Positions 44,981-52,076 of a DNA stretch of 64,000 nt are shown here, in pieces. Made by a program: the position numbers and the translations under genes. Source of the DNA: Neisseria weaveri (GTDB lineage Bacteria > Pseudomonadota > Gammaproteobacteria > Burkholderiales > Neisseriaceae); the NCBI RefSeq assembly GCF_900638685.1, contig NZ_LR134533.1:682001-746000 (forward strand), read 5' to 3'. Under the pieces are notes generated by a model. It worked only from the letters and a program-made list of their open reading frames with translations, was not told where the DNA came from and searched no databases. Each line of letters opens with the position of its first letter. The first letter of the stretch is position 1.

Positions 44981-45120
44981 ATTAGATAATGCTAGATATT
45001 AGTTAGATTATTATTGGTATTTGTTAGATATTTTGCTAGACAAAAATAGATATTAATTGGTATATTTATAGATAACTATAGACTTTATTAGATTAATTTA
45101 GATAATAATTGGATAGGATT
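44981..45120. repeat. Helically phased TAGA repeat array
   Basis: TAGA occurs at 44983, 44993, 45004, 45025, 45037, 45047, 45069, 45079, 45089 and 45099: spacing 10-12 bp, with gaps of 21-22 where one copy has decayed. Most read TTAGATA or a near match. All copies point the same way and face the same side of the helix. The array ends about 20 bp before the start of the next gene. Strongly AT-rich. Confidence 0.8.
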
Positions 45121-45123
45121 AGT

Positions 45124-45528
45124 ATGCCGAAAATATCAGCAGCCGAATTTATTCAAGCTCATCAGAAAAAAGGTCGGAGCTCAAAGCTGGAACCGTACCG
45201 AGAAGATATTCTGCTGCTTAAATCTCAAGGTTTCACTCAGCAGCAAATACTAGATTTTTTAAAGATGAATGGCATTACTGTGGGGATGACTACGTTAAAC
45301 TGGTTTATCCGTAGCCGGACAGAAACTGATGAAAAAAAATCTGTGCGGCAGAATCAGAAATTTCCTAGTCATGTGCCTTCGGAAAAACCGGAAATAACCG
45401 AGCATTCCTCGGCACAAAATCAGCAGCAAGAAAAAGTGCGAAAATCTCAACTAGATGTAGCGCAACAAACTGAAAAAAACGCTGGTACTGTTGAGCCAAA
45501 GAATGCGGCTAATTCAGAAACCCCCTGA
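45124..45528 (+). CDS. Small DNA-binding-like protein downstream of the TAGA array (frameshifted end)
   Basis: 134 residues from MPKISAAEFIQAHQKKGRSS. The segment YREDILLLKSQGFTQQQILD to GMTTLNWFIRSR looks like a helix-turn-helix that could read DNA repeats, as in plasmid stability (StbA-type) or relaxosome regulators. The rest is a polar, Gln/Glu-rich linker. The stop lies in an A3C5 tract; removing one base opens a further 22 codons (PPETPPGEPRKFKFKPSEVD...) to 45598, whose KFKFKP tail is typical of such proteins, so the real C-terminus was probably lost by a frameshift. Confidence 0.6.
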   Translation: MPKISAAEFIQAHQKKGRSSKLEPYREDILLLKSQGFTQQQILDFLKMNGITVGMTTLNWFIRSRTETDEKKSVRQNQKFPSHVPSEKPEITEHSSAQNQQQEKVRKSQLDVAQQTEKNAGTVEPKNAANSETP

Positions 45529-45601
45529 AACTCCGCCGGGTGAGCCTCGGAAATTTAAATTTAAACCTTCTGAAGTTGATGCAAAAAAATTGATGTAAAT
45601 A

Positions 45602-45629
45602 AGGCCGTCTGAATCTTTTCAGACGGCCT
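45602..45629. terminator. DUS-pair terminator
   Basis: Inverted DUS pair between convergent genes. Confidence 0.7.
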
Positions 45630-45647
45630 CTTCAAAAAAACTTGTAC

Positions 45648-45839
45648 CTAACGTCCATAGTGAAAGCGGCAAGCATAAACTGTTACCGTATCTTCTTCTA
45701 CGGAGTAAACCAGTCTGTGTTCCCGATCTATCCTACGCGACCACAAACCTGATTTCTGATGCCTAAGTGCTGTAACTTCATATTGATATTCCGTTTGGTT
45801 CGTATCTACATTGTGGATACTTTTAGCTTGAAGCGTCAA
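45648..45839 (-). pseudogene. Truncated YoeB/Txe-type toxin
   Basis: The last 30 residues ([20 protein letters not shown], then YACRFHYGR) are the conserved C-terminus of YoeB mRNA interferases, including the catalytic Glu/Arg/His region and the final HY. The N-terminal 30 codons do not match, so the 5' half of the toxin is lost or shifted. No YefM antitoxin gene is present upstream. Probably inactive. Confidence 0.65.
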
Positions 45840-46174
45840 AAATATGTCTTCCTAAACCAAATTATCCACAAAAAACGTGAATATCCCCCTGCTAAACACC
45901 TTAAACGTCTATTTCTAAATTAAAAAATAATTTGCACAAAAAATTATCAGGCCGAATGGCCTTATTAATATCTGTAATTGGTCTCTGATGTGATCTCTGT
46001 ATAGATATTGTCCGTCGCGTACAAACAACTTTGCCCGATTTGAGCAAGGTACAATGTACAAATTGTACAAAGATATGATTTATAATGATTTTTTAGATTG
46101 GAAAAAATGATTATAGAAATATCTGAAATCGGCTTTTCAGACGGCCTCAAACCTTAGAACCATCAAAAAGGCAT
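45840..46174. other. Gene-free AT-rich region
   Basis: No convincing gene. Holds the TGTACA palindromes (46049-46070) and a single DUS at 46137. It would be the place of the missing yefM. Confidence 0.4.
46049..46070. promoter_or_regulatory. TGTACA double palindrome, possible orphan YefM-YoeB operator
   Basis: Two TGTACA hexamers (46055-46060, 46064-46069) inside GGTACAATGTACAAATTGTACAA. The E. coli yefM-yoeB operator is known to use TGTACA cores. Lies upstream of the truncated yoeB on the minus strand. Confidence 0.4.
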
Positions 46175-46205
46175 AAAAAAACGGCTGACACAGGGTATCA
46201 GCCGT
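46175..46205 (-). terminator. Terminator, minus strand
   Basis: Stem ACGGCTGA/TCAGCCGT flanked on the minus-strand 3' side by T6. Confidence 0.65.
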
Positions 46206-46275
46206 AAAAAACTGCTCGAGCAAGGCTCAAAAGCAGGGTGAAGACAGGTTTTGAATGTGTTTGGCCAGCACTAAG

Positions 46276-46304
46276 GTGCAATAAGGTTTCAGTCCTTATT
46301 GTGC
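46276..46304 (-). terminator. Hairpin at the end of the replication gene
   Basis: Stem GTGCAATAAGG/CCTTATTGTGC (one mismatch), 7-base loop, just after the stop of the minus-strand gene. Confidence 0.55.
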
Positions 46305-46310
46305 TTATTT

Positions 46311-47087
46311 TCAGCCTTTTTTCCTCAGGTATTGCAGTATGTTTTGATAGTTTTTGTTTTTGCTTATATCGGGCTTGTCGGATGAAGATTGGGTTGTTCG
46401 TTCACGCTCTGCCAACTGCTCGGCTAGTTCGCGTTCAATTTGCTTGCGCTGTTCCTGTATGCTTTTTTCAGTGGGCTTGTAGGGTTGGTTTCGATCATCT
46501 GCAAAGAAACCTATCCAGCCTTTGAGAATGGATTTTTCCATAATAGGCCGTAGGTCTAGATTTTGATTGTGGAGAGCTGCCAGTTGTTTGATGGCGGTTT
46601 TTTTCATGGAATTACCCGTTGTCTTGCCTTTTTCGGCCACCATGTCTAGCCAAGCCTGCCACAGCTTGAGCGGAATAAATTTGGGAATGCGGAAGTTGTC
46701 TCTGTCGTAGTGGTAGTTGCTGACGGCTTCCGGTACGGGAACGCCACGCATTTTGCAGATTTTGGCGAGTAATGCTTCGCGATTGATATACCAGTGCATT
46801 TTCCCGTGCACGCCGCCACGCCGGTATTGCACCAAGCCTTGTTCGAGCAAGATACGGCGCGCTTTCTCATAGCCGCGTCGGGTGAGGCTAAGTTCTTTTT
46901 TCAAATCGTTTGCGGTCTTGTAAATCCAGCCTTTCTTGTGTGGTTCTTTATCGGCTACGTCGCTCCACCAAAACAAATTGGACAGGAACGAGGCCGTCTG
47001 AAAATCGTTGGCACACAGTGGCATAAATTCATCAAAGACTTGGATGAATTTGTTTTCAAGGAAATGGCGCAGGTCGGCGATTTGCAT
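46311..47087 (-). CDS. Replication-initiation-like protein with winged helix
   Basis: 258 residues. A winged-helix region (GWIYKTANDLKKELSLTRRG, ARRILLEQGLVQYRRGGVHG) is followed by a DnaD-like C-terminal part (AIKQLAALHNQNLDLRPIME, KSILKGWIGFFAD) and a charged tail. This layout is common in phage and plasmid replication proteins. It lies 7 bp after the Cro-like gene on the same strand, so it is likely under the same early promoter. Confidence 0.65.
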   Translation of the reverse strand: MQIADLRHFLENKFIQVFDEFMPLCANDFQTASFLSNLFWWSDVADKEPHKKGWIYKTANDLKKELSLTRRGYEKARRILLEQGLVQYRRGGVHGKMHWYINREALLAKICKMRGVPVPEAVSNYHYDRDNFRIPKFIPLKLWQAWLDMVAEKGKTTGNSMKKTAIKQLAALHNQNLDLRPIMEKSILKGWIGFFADDRNQPYKPTEKSIQEQRKQIERELAEQLAERERTTQSSSDKPDISKNKNYQNILQYLRKKG

Positions 47088-47094
47088 AACTAGA

Positions 47095-47304
47095 TTACTC
47101 TGAATTCTTCACGATTTTATGAAGTTCCAATAAAGCCGTTCCAGTTTCAAAGGAAATGGCCTTTTTGCTTTTTGTATTTTGAGTTCGATAGTAATTATTT
47201 TTGACCTGTGAAATAAAGCCTTGTGAACAACCACAAAAGTCAGCAATTTGCTTTTGTGAATATCCCGCGTCTTGTATATCTTGAATAATCTGTGTCCAGT
47301 CCAT
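47095..47304 (-). CDS. Cro-like helix-turn-helix protein
   Basis: 69 residues with a clear HTH (YSQKQIADFCGCSQGFISQV). Divergent from the repressor gene across 110 bp, as in phage cI/cro switches. AAAGGA precedes the ATG. Likely competes with the repressor for shared operators. Confidence 0.75.
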   Translation of the reverse strand: MDWTQIIQDIQDAGYSQKQIADFCGCSQGFISQVKNNYYRTQNTKSKKAISFETGTALLELHKIVKNSE

Positions 47305-47336
47305 GAAAAATCCTTTCGATTACGCAAACTATTTTA

Positions 47337-47393
47337 ATTAGAAAGCTAATTTTTATCAATAACCAAACTAATTAAGTAAAACCATAGACTAAT
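47337..47393. promoter_or_regulatory. Repressor operators in the divergent promoter region
   Basis: A palindrome ATTAG-AAAG-CTAAT at 47337-47350 and further CTAAT half-sites at 47368 and 47389, spaced 22 and 21 bp. Suggests two-turn phased operators for the repressor/Cro pair. Confidence 0.45.
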
Positions 47394-47414
47394 CTTTTTG
47401 CTAGAGAGCAAGCT

Positions 47415-48026
47415 ATGGAACATATTGGAGATAGAATTAGAGCAGCTCGATTGAATTTGGAGTTAAGTCAAGCTGAATTGGCTAAACGTGCAAATGTCAG
47501 CCAGGGGACTATTGGCCAGTTGGAAAGTGGACGTAATCAGAGTTCCGCAAAAATAATAGAGTTGGCTGCTGCTCTCAATGTTTCGCCTGAGTGGTTGCTT
47601 TATGGGAAAAATCCCCCGTCTATTGTTCAAAAACCAGAAAACATTGAGAATACGGATTCATATATTACGTCTGAACATTCATCAATAGCTTTGAAAAAAG
47701 ACTTTTTAAAAGCAAATGGATTTGATGCGGGATATGTTGATTTCATCAAATGTAAAGATGAAAGTATGTCTCCAACCATAAGTATTTTTGATGACGTGGC
47801 TTTTAGTCGATTAGATAAAGTAAAACATGAGAATGGGGTTTTTGTGATCAAGCGAAGCTCTGGACTAATATTTATACGTAGAACAATTCTAGATTCATCT
47901 CAAAAATGGATTTATCGTTGTGATAATTTGGATAAAACTCGATTCTCAGATGTTGATGCCATAGAATCGGATGAAATTTTGGGGAGAGTAATATGGAGAG
48001 GGGGGATTAATTCGTTTAATCTTTGA
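47415..48026 (+). CDS. CI-type repressor (XRE HTH + S24 peptidase-like domain)
   Basis: 203 residues. N-terminal XRE domain (RAARLNLELSQAELAKRANV, QGTIGQLESGRNQS) and a C-terminal LexA/CI-like domain with the serine block CKDESMSPTI and later NGVFVIKRSSGLIFIRRTI. The position where LexA has the catalytic lysine (VKR) seems to be arginine (IRR), so self-cleavage is doubtful. Likely master regulator of the element. Confidence 0.8.
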   Translation: MEHIGDRIRAARLNLELSQAELAKRANVSQGTIGQLESGRNQSSAKIIELAAALNVSPEWLLYGKNPPSIVQKPENIENTDSYITSEHSSIALKKDFLKANGFDAGYVDFIKCKDESMSPTISIFDDVAFSRLDKVKHENGVFVIKRSSGLIFIRRTILDSSQKWIYRCDNLDKTRFSDVDAIESDEILGRVIWRGGINSFNL

Positions 48027-48236
48027 TTGAAACAACCTTATCCAATCAGGTTAGTTTATTTGCCGTCTGAATTGTTTCAGGCGGCTTTTATTTTTTGTTT
48101 TGAAGGCTTCTAGGGAGATATAAGAAAGTAAGTATTGCTAAAATTACCATGCTAATAAAATTTTATACTAAATTATTAGAATACTATTTACTAATTAAAA
48201 TTAGTTTGCTAATATTTATCCAAGCTTTAGATGGAC
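48027..48236 (+). promoter_or_regulatory. Probable regulated promoter region
   Basis: AT-rich, with CTAAT/ATTAG half-sites at 48152, 48175, 48191, 48200 and 48209, matching those in the repressor/Cro region. TATACT at 48164 could be a -10. A one-base-variant DUS-like hairpin (48062-48085) ends the repressor gene. Confidence 0.4.
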
Positions 48237-48248
48237 TGCTCTTTAACA
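48237..48248 (+). promoter_or_regulatory. boxA-type antitermination element
   Basis: TGCTCTTTAACA is a perfect match to the boxA core of ribosomal RNA leaders. It starts a 760-bp structured, mostly non-coding leader containing terminator-like hairpins, consistent with NusB/NusE-dependent antitermination. Confidence 0.65.
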
Positions 48249-48578
48249 GCTTGGTAACGTTGCAACCGACCTTCGGAGTCAAATCCGTATTTTGAGAAGT
48301 CATGCAGACTTCAGATTCAAAAACGGCAAGGCAGGCGTAGAAAAGGCGTAGCAGCCTTTGGGTAAATCGGATAAACGGTTGCAGGTATCGTCAACATACC
48401 AAAAAGAAAAAAGCCGACTAACCGGGTAGCGCGGGTGCGTCCGGGTTAAGCGGCTAGTTGAACGGAAAGAATCGGAACGTAATTCCGATGTTGAGCAAAT
48501 CCACGGAGGAGCTCTGACTGACAATTTCACTTTATTAAACTGCCTCTTGTGGGCAGATGTAGGGCGATAATGCCCTGA

Positions 48579-48603
48579 GCGTGTTCCCTAACACGCATTT
48601 TTT
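48579..48603 (+). terminator. Intrinsic terminator inside the leader
   Basis: Perfect 7-bp stem GCGTGTT/AACACGC, 4-base loop, then ATTTTTTC. Confidence 0.75.
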
Positions 48604-48979
48604 CAGACGGCCTCGCACGCCGTCTGAGATCTGTACTCAGACCCAAGCCCGTTTGAAAAAGCGGGCTTCAATCTGCGTATCGTCATTATAACACTAAGAC
48701 TTGTTGAAATAATGACAAAAGTAATCTTAATTTCTATTGAGAAGATAGTTTCCCCATGTGAATGAATTTCATAATGGCCGGCAACTCAGTGGCTGGGCAA
48801 CAAAAGACTGAGCGGTTACGATACCGTAGCGTGTGTGATGTCCTGAACAAGCACTTTGGCCGTGAATCAATTATCAGTAGCGGCAGCCTTGGAACAATCG
48901 CGGTTTCAGGTCTTATCAGCCTGTTGCCGTTATGCTCATGATGCTCTGATAAGGCTGACTATCGGCAATAGCGTCGGGG

Positions 48980-49003
48980 AGCAGGTGGGAGCCCTGCTTT
49001 TTT
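48980..49003 (+). terminator. Intrinsic terminator before the small ORF
   Basis: Stem AGCAGG/CCTGCT with T run, 20 bp before ATG 49024. Readthrough would be required to express downstream genes from the leader promoter. Confidence 0.7.
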
Positions 49004-49026
49004 ATTTCTTCAAGAAAGGAAAAATG

Positions 49027-49194
49027 ATGAAAGCTATCCCTAAAACAACGAAACAGATTCAGGTGGGAATTTATGACAGCCTGAAAGCAGCGTCCAAACA
49101 GGTTGATATGCTGTTGAAACGCAATGGTGATTTGTGTGTGAATATCGTCCGACACGGCAGTAAGTTTCAGGTCAATACGGTGGTGTGGCAATAA
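49027..49194 (+). CDS. Small hypothetical protein
   Basis: 55 residues (MKAIPKTTKQIQVGIYDSLK, then NGDLCVNIVRHGSKFQVNTV), basic with a beta-hairpin-like end. AAAGGA lies just upstream of two adjacent ATGs (49024 and 49027). Not recognised. First gene after the structured leader. Confidence 0.6.
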   Translation: MKAIPKTTKQIQVGIYDSLKAASKQVDMLLKRNGDLCVNIVRHGSKFQVNTVVWQ

Positions 49195-49301
49195 GAAAAC
49201 CGCTTTGTTTCCAAAGCGGCCTTTTGTTTGAAAGGATAATTATCCATAGGGTATGGCGATTATCCTTTTCTTACGGCATTAAGTCAAATGGAGATATGTT
49301 G

Positions 49302-49832
49302 ATGAAGAAAATCCTTGCAAGTTTGGCGGCATCAGCCGCTATTTTTACATCTCTCCCTGCTCAAGCGGGAGATGTACTGACCGGCGACACGAAATTGGCG
49401 TGTGAAGCCATTTTGTGTTTATCCACCGGCGATCGACCGCATGAGTGCGCAGCATCAATTAAACGTTACTTCAATATTCGCCACAAAAAATTCCATAAAA
49501 CGCTTGAGGCACGCCGGAATTTCCTGAATCTTTGTCCGAGCAGTAATGAATCAAATATGCCCGGCTTGATTGACGTATTGGTCAACGGTGCCGGTCGTTG
49601 CGATGCTGCCGAGTTGAACCGTATTAATCGTGCAACCTATACAAAAAAAATCAGAGAAACTGGGGGGCGTTACGCAGATAGATCATGGATTACAGTTGAA
49701 GTGCCTTATATCAGAAATGCTAAACCTTCATATTGTTCTGCATATTTTGAACACAGTTGGACGACCGCAGGCGACCATGTGAAGTATGTGGGAGAAGAAA
49801 AAGAAGGCGGGCGTTGGGTAAATGTGAAATAG
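49302..49832 (+). CDS. trbM: TrbM/KikA-family conjugal transfer protein
   Basis: 176 residues with a signal peptide (MKKILASLAASAAIFTSLPA) and the TrbM core KLACEAILCLSTGDRPHECA followed by SIKRYFNIRHKKFHKTLEAR. Several cysteines (CEAILC, HEC, LCP, RCD, YC) suggest a disulfide-rich periplasmic protein. TrbM acts in mating-pair formation or transfer-associated killing in IncP/IncN plasmids. GGAG 9 bases upstream supports start 49302; an in-frame ATG two codons earlier is possible. Confidence 0.8.
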   Translation: MKKILASLAASAAIFTSLPAQAGDVLTGDTKLACEAILCLSTGDRPHECAASIKRYFNIRHKKFHKTLEARRNFLNLCPSSNESNMPGLIDVLVNGAGRCDAAELNRINRATYTKKIRETGGRYADRSWITVEVPYIRNAKPSYCSAYFEHSWTTAGDHVKYVGEEKEGGRWVNVK

Positions 49833-50000
49833 TTCACTCGGCTCCGGTTTCATTCCTCCATCCAGTCCTACCGGAGCAACTTCAACCGGCGGAGTTAGCA
49901 TTCTCCGCCGGTCTTTTTACAGACTAAAGCGCGCCTGATTTAAGGCGTTTTTTAATGTGTAAAAAGATTGGTCGATAGGCCGTTTTAAAAAGGAAATAAA

Positions 50001-50765
50001 ATGAAAGAAGCACATTTGATTGTCCAGGGCAAGGGTGGAGTTGGTAAATCGTTTACAGCCATGATTATTGCCCAATATTTGGCTGCTGAAGCAAAAAATG
50101 AGGTTCCAGTTGTTTGCTTCGATACCGACCCGGTAAACCAAACTTTTAGCAGGTATGCTTCACTGAAACCTGAAATCATTAACATCCTTACAGCAGACAA
50201 TACTATTGATACCCGTATGTTTGATGGTTTGATTGAAAAGCTAATTGAAACTGATGGCATTGCAGTAGTGGACAACGGGGCTGCAACGTTTGTACCTCTA
50301 ATGAGTTATATGGCTGAGAACCATGTGGACGAATTACTGAAAGAAAACGGTGTGCGTCTGATTCTCCATGTGCCGATTATGGGCGGGCAAGCATTGGAAG
50401 ATTGCGTTGTAGGTTTATCTCAAACCATCAATGCCATAGATGCAGATGTTGTTGTTTGGTTGAATGAATATAACGGTGCTATTAAATCTTCCGATAACAA
50501 GGTATTTACTGATTTTTCGGTTTATAAAGACAATAAGTCTAAGATTATTGGAATTATTAAAGTCGCACATCGTAATCCTGATACTTACGAAAAAGATATT
50601 CAGGCTATGACTTCAGCAAATCTAACCTTTTCTGAAATTGAGGCATCGTCCGATTGGGGCATCATGCCACGCCAACGCTTGCGTACTGTAAAACGCGACT
50701 TATTCGCTCAACTAAAAAATCTTCCCATTTGGGTGAATCAGCAAAACGGTGCGGCCGATGAGTAG
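50001..50765 (+). CDS. traL: TraL/StbB-like ParA-superfamily ATPase
   Basis: 254 residues with a deviant Walker A at the N-terminus (VQGKGGVGKSFTAMI) and Walker-B-like VVCFDTDPVNQTF and IAVVDNGAATF. In IncP plasmids TraL lies next to TraM, as here; in R388 the relative StbB works in plasmid positioning and transfer. AAGGAAA precedes the ATG. Overlaps traM by 8 bp. Confidence 0.82.
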   Translation: MKEAHLIVQGKGGVGKSFTAMIIAQYLAAEAKNEVPVVCFDTDPVNQTFSRYASLKPEIINILTADNTIDTRMFDGLIEKLIETDGIAVVDNGAATFVPLMSYMAENHVDELLKENGVRLILHVPIMGGQALEDCVVGLSQTINAIDADVVVWLNEYNGAIKSSDNKVFTDFSVYKDNKSKIIGIIKVAHRNPDTYEKDIQAMTSANLTFSEIEASSDWGIMPRQRLRTVKRDLFAQLKNLPIWVNQQNGAADE

Positions 50766-51189
50766 TGAAACTGACCACATCATATCTGAAGTATTCCGCC
50801 TTACAGGTCTTCGTATTTCCAAAGATGATCCGGTAATGGCGGTTCTTCTTATGCAACAGCAGATGTTTGATAAAGCTTTCGCCGAGCTTTCATCTCATCA
50901 AGAGCAATACACCGAAGCTATTGCTGCCCATGCCGAAAACATCACGGCAGCCGCCACAAAACTTGAAACCTACCGCGAGCAGCTTTTGGTTGAGCTGGCA
51001 CAGCAAGCCAACAATAGGATAAAAGAAACTGAAGATCGTGTTTATGCGTCGGTTTCTGAACGTGTTATTCGGGATGTAGAGAAAGCTAATACAGCCTTTA
51101 TAGACCGTCTGAAAAAGCTGTTGATGCTTGTTTCTGCCGCATGGGGTATAGGATTACTACTTCTTTTAGTAGTTTTGAATCTTAAATAA
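50758..51189 (+). CDS. traM: TraM-like conjugal transfer protein
   Basis: 143 residues, cytosolic coiled coil (SSHQEQYTEAIAAHAENITA to ASVSERVIRDVEKANTAFI) anchored by one C-terminal membrane helix (LMLVSAAWGIGLLLLLVVLN). Matches IncP TraM in layout and neighbour. The start at 50758 overlaps the traL stop, indicating translational coupling. Confidence 0.75.
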   Translation: MSSETDHIISEVFRLTGLRISKDDPVMAVLLMQQQMFDKAFAELSSHQEQYTEAIAAHAENITAAATKLETYREQLLVELAQQANNRIKETEDRVYASVSERVIRDVEKANTAFIDRLKKLLMLVSAAWGIGLLLLLVVLNLK

Positions 51190-51214
51190 ACATTATTGGT
51201 ATAGGGAGTAAAGT

Positions 51215-51442
51215 ATGAGAGTCTCTATAATCCTTGTTATGTTATTGGCAGGCGTCGTTTTTACTATTGTTTTATTAGACAGTGTTTTAAGCATTGCAAA
51301 TGGAGAATCAGATTGGGGCAGTGAAACATTTAAGATGTTGTTAGTAGGCGGAATTTTTGCATTTATGGTGTTAGGTTCTTGGCTTGCAATTTATTCAAAA
51401 GCATCCGACGGAAAAAATGACCGTTCAAACGTTGATTTATGA
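51215..51442 (+). CDS. Small membrane protein
   Basis: 75 residues with two membrane helices (VSIILVMLLAGVVFTIVLLD and MLLVGGIFAFMVLGSWLAIY) and a polar C-terminus. AGGGAG lies upstream. Possibly part of the transfer operon; family not recognised. Confidence 0.6.
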   Translation: MRVSIILVMLLAGVVFTIVLLDSVLSIANGESDWGSETFKMLLVGGIFAFMVLGSWLAIYSKASDGKNDRSNVDL

Positions 51443-51482
51443 ATATCTAAAGTCTTTCCTTACTTTTTATGAAGGCGTATTT

Positions 51483-51740
51483 ATGTTAAGCGAAGCTACT
51501 CCGGTAATCCGAACTATAAAAGTCCCGCCAGGCTTTACTCCGCCGGAAAACAACTACCCGCACTACCGGCTGTTGCCGGTACAAACAGAAACAGGCAGAT
51601 TTTACTGCCTGTTTTTTTACATTACGAGCAATGATTTTTTAATACTGGAGCCAAAAATCAAACGGCATCTTGCCATTGGAAAACTGGCCGAATTTCTGAA
51701 AACAGCAACGTACACGGTGTATGAAACAGTATATGAGTGA
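51483..51740 (+). CDS. Hypothetical protein
   Basis: 85 residues (MLSEATPVIRTIKVPPGFTP, then GRFYCLFFYITSNDFLILEP). I start at 51483 with GAAGG upstream; a longer frame from 51384 overlaps the previous gene. Not recognised. Confidence 0.5.
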   Translation: MLSEATPVIRTIKVPPGFTPPENNYPHYRLLPVQTETGRFYCLFFYITSNDFLILEPKIKRHLAIGKLAEFLKTATYTVYETVYE

Positions 51741-51746
51741 ACAGCT

Positions 51747-52076
51747 ATGAATACATATGATGTTGAAGAGGCTGCTGCGTATTGCAAATGCCATCCCGAA
51801 ACGATTCGAGAGCATATCCGTGAAGGCCGTCTGAATGCCTCAAAACCAGGACGAAAATATTGCATTACACAGCGTGCACTTGACGCATTCCTTTCTAATC
51901 AAGAGAATGAGCAATTGCAGGCTTCACTTGCTAATAGGAGTGAAGAAAAATGCTTAAAAATGAAGGATTATATCGCCGTGGGAACGGCGTTTGGTACATT
52001 GACTTTACAACACCCAGCGGAAAAAGAGTTAGACGCTCTGCTCGCACAAAAGACAAAAAATCAGCCGAAGAACTGA
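51747..52076 (+). CDS. Excisionase-like helix-turn-helix protein
   Basis: 109 residues. Residues 1-55 are a MerR-like/HTH_17 domain (YDVEEAAAYCKCHPETIREH, IREGRLNASKPGRKYCI), the type that serves as Xis or recombination directionality factor. The last 43 codons overlap the integrase gene by 127 bp in another frame, and read like a shadow of it, so the native protein may have been shorter. Seven bases after the previous stop. Confidence 0.7.
   Translation: MNTYDVEEAAAYCKCHPETIREHIREGRLNASKPGRKYCITQRALDAFLSNQENEQLQASLANRSEEKCLKMKDYIAVGTAFGTLTLQHPAEKELDALLAQKTKNQPKN

Larger units (their letters stand above)
48249..49003 (+). ncRNA. Structured leader RNA region
   Basis: No long gene. Contains several hairpins: AGCCG...CCGGGTTAAGCGGCT (about 48408-48456), CTGCC/GGCAG (48540-48556), AGGGC/GCCCT (48561-48575), terminator-like stems at 48579 and 48980, and TCTTATCAG/CTGATAAGG (48911-48954). 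Could be a long 5' leader of the trbM operon or a separate small RNA. GTG 48856 opens a frame into the next gene, but its start overlaps these structures and is unlikely to be used. Confidence 0.45.

Noticed and set aside
44955..45120. CRISPR-like repeats
   Set aside because: Repeat units are about 10 bp without unique spacers of 30 bp and there are no cas genes; a protein-binding array fits better.
45965..46150. Minus-strand 61-codon ORF as a YefM antitoxin
   Set aside because: Its sequence has no YefM features and starts in a DUS.
48856..49026. N-terminal extension of the small ORF at 49027
   Set aside because: It would start at GTG inside structured leader RNA and pass through a terminator stem; the ATG with AAAGGA upstream is better.
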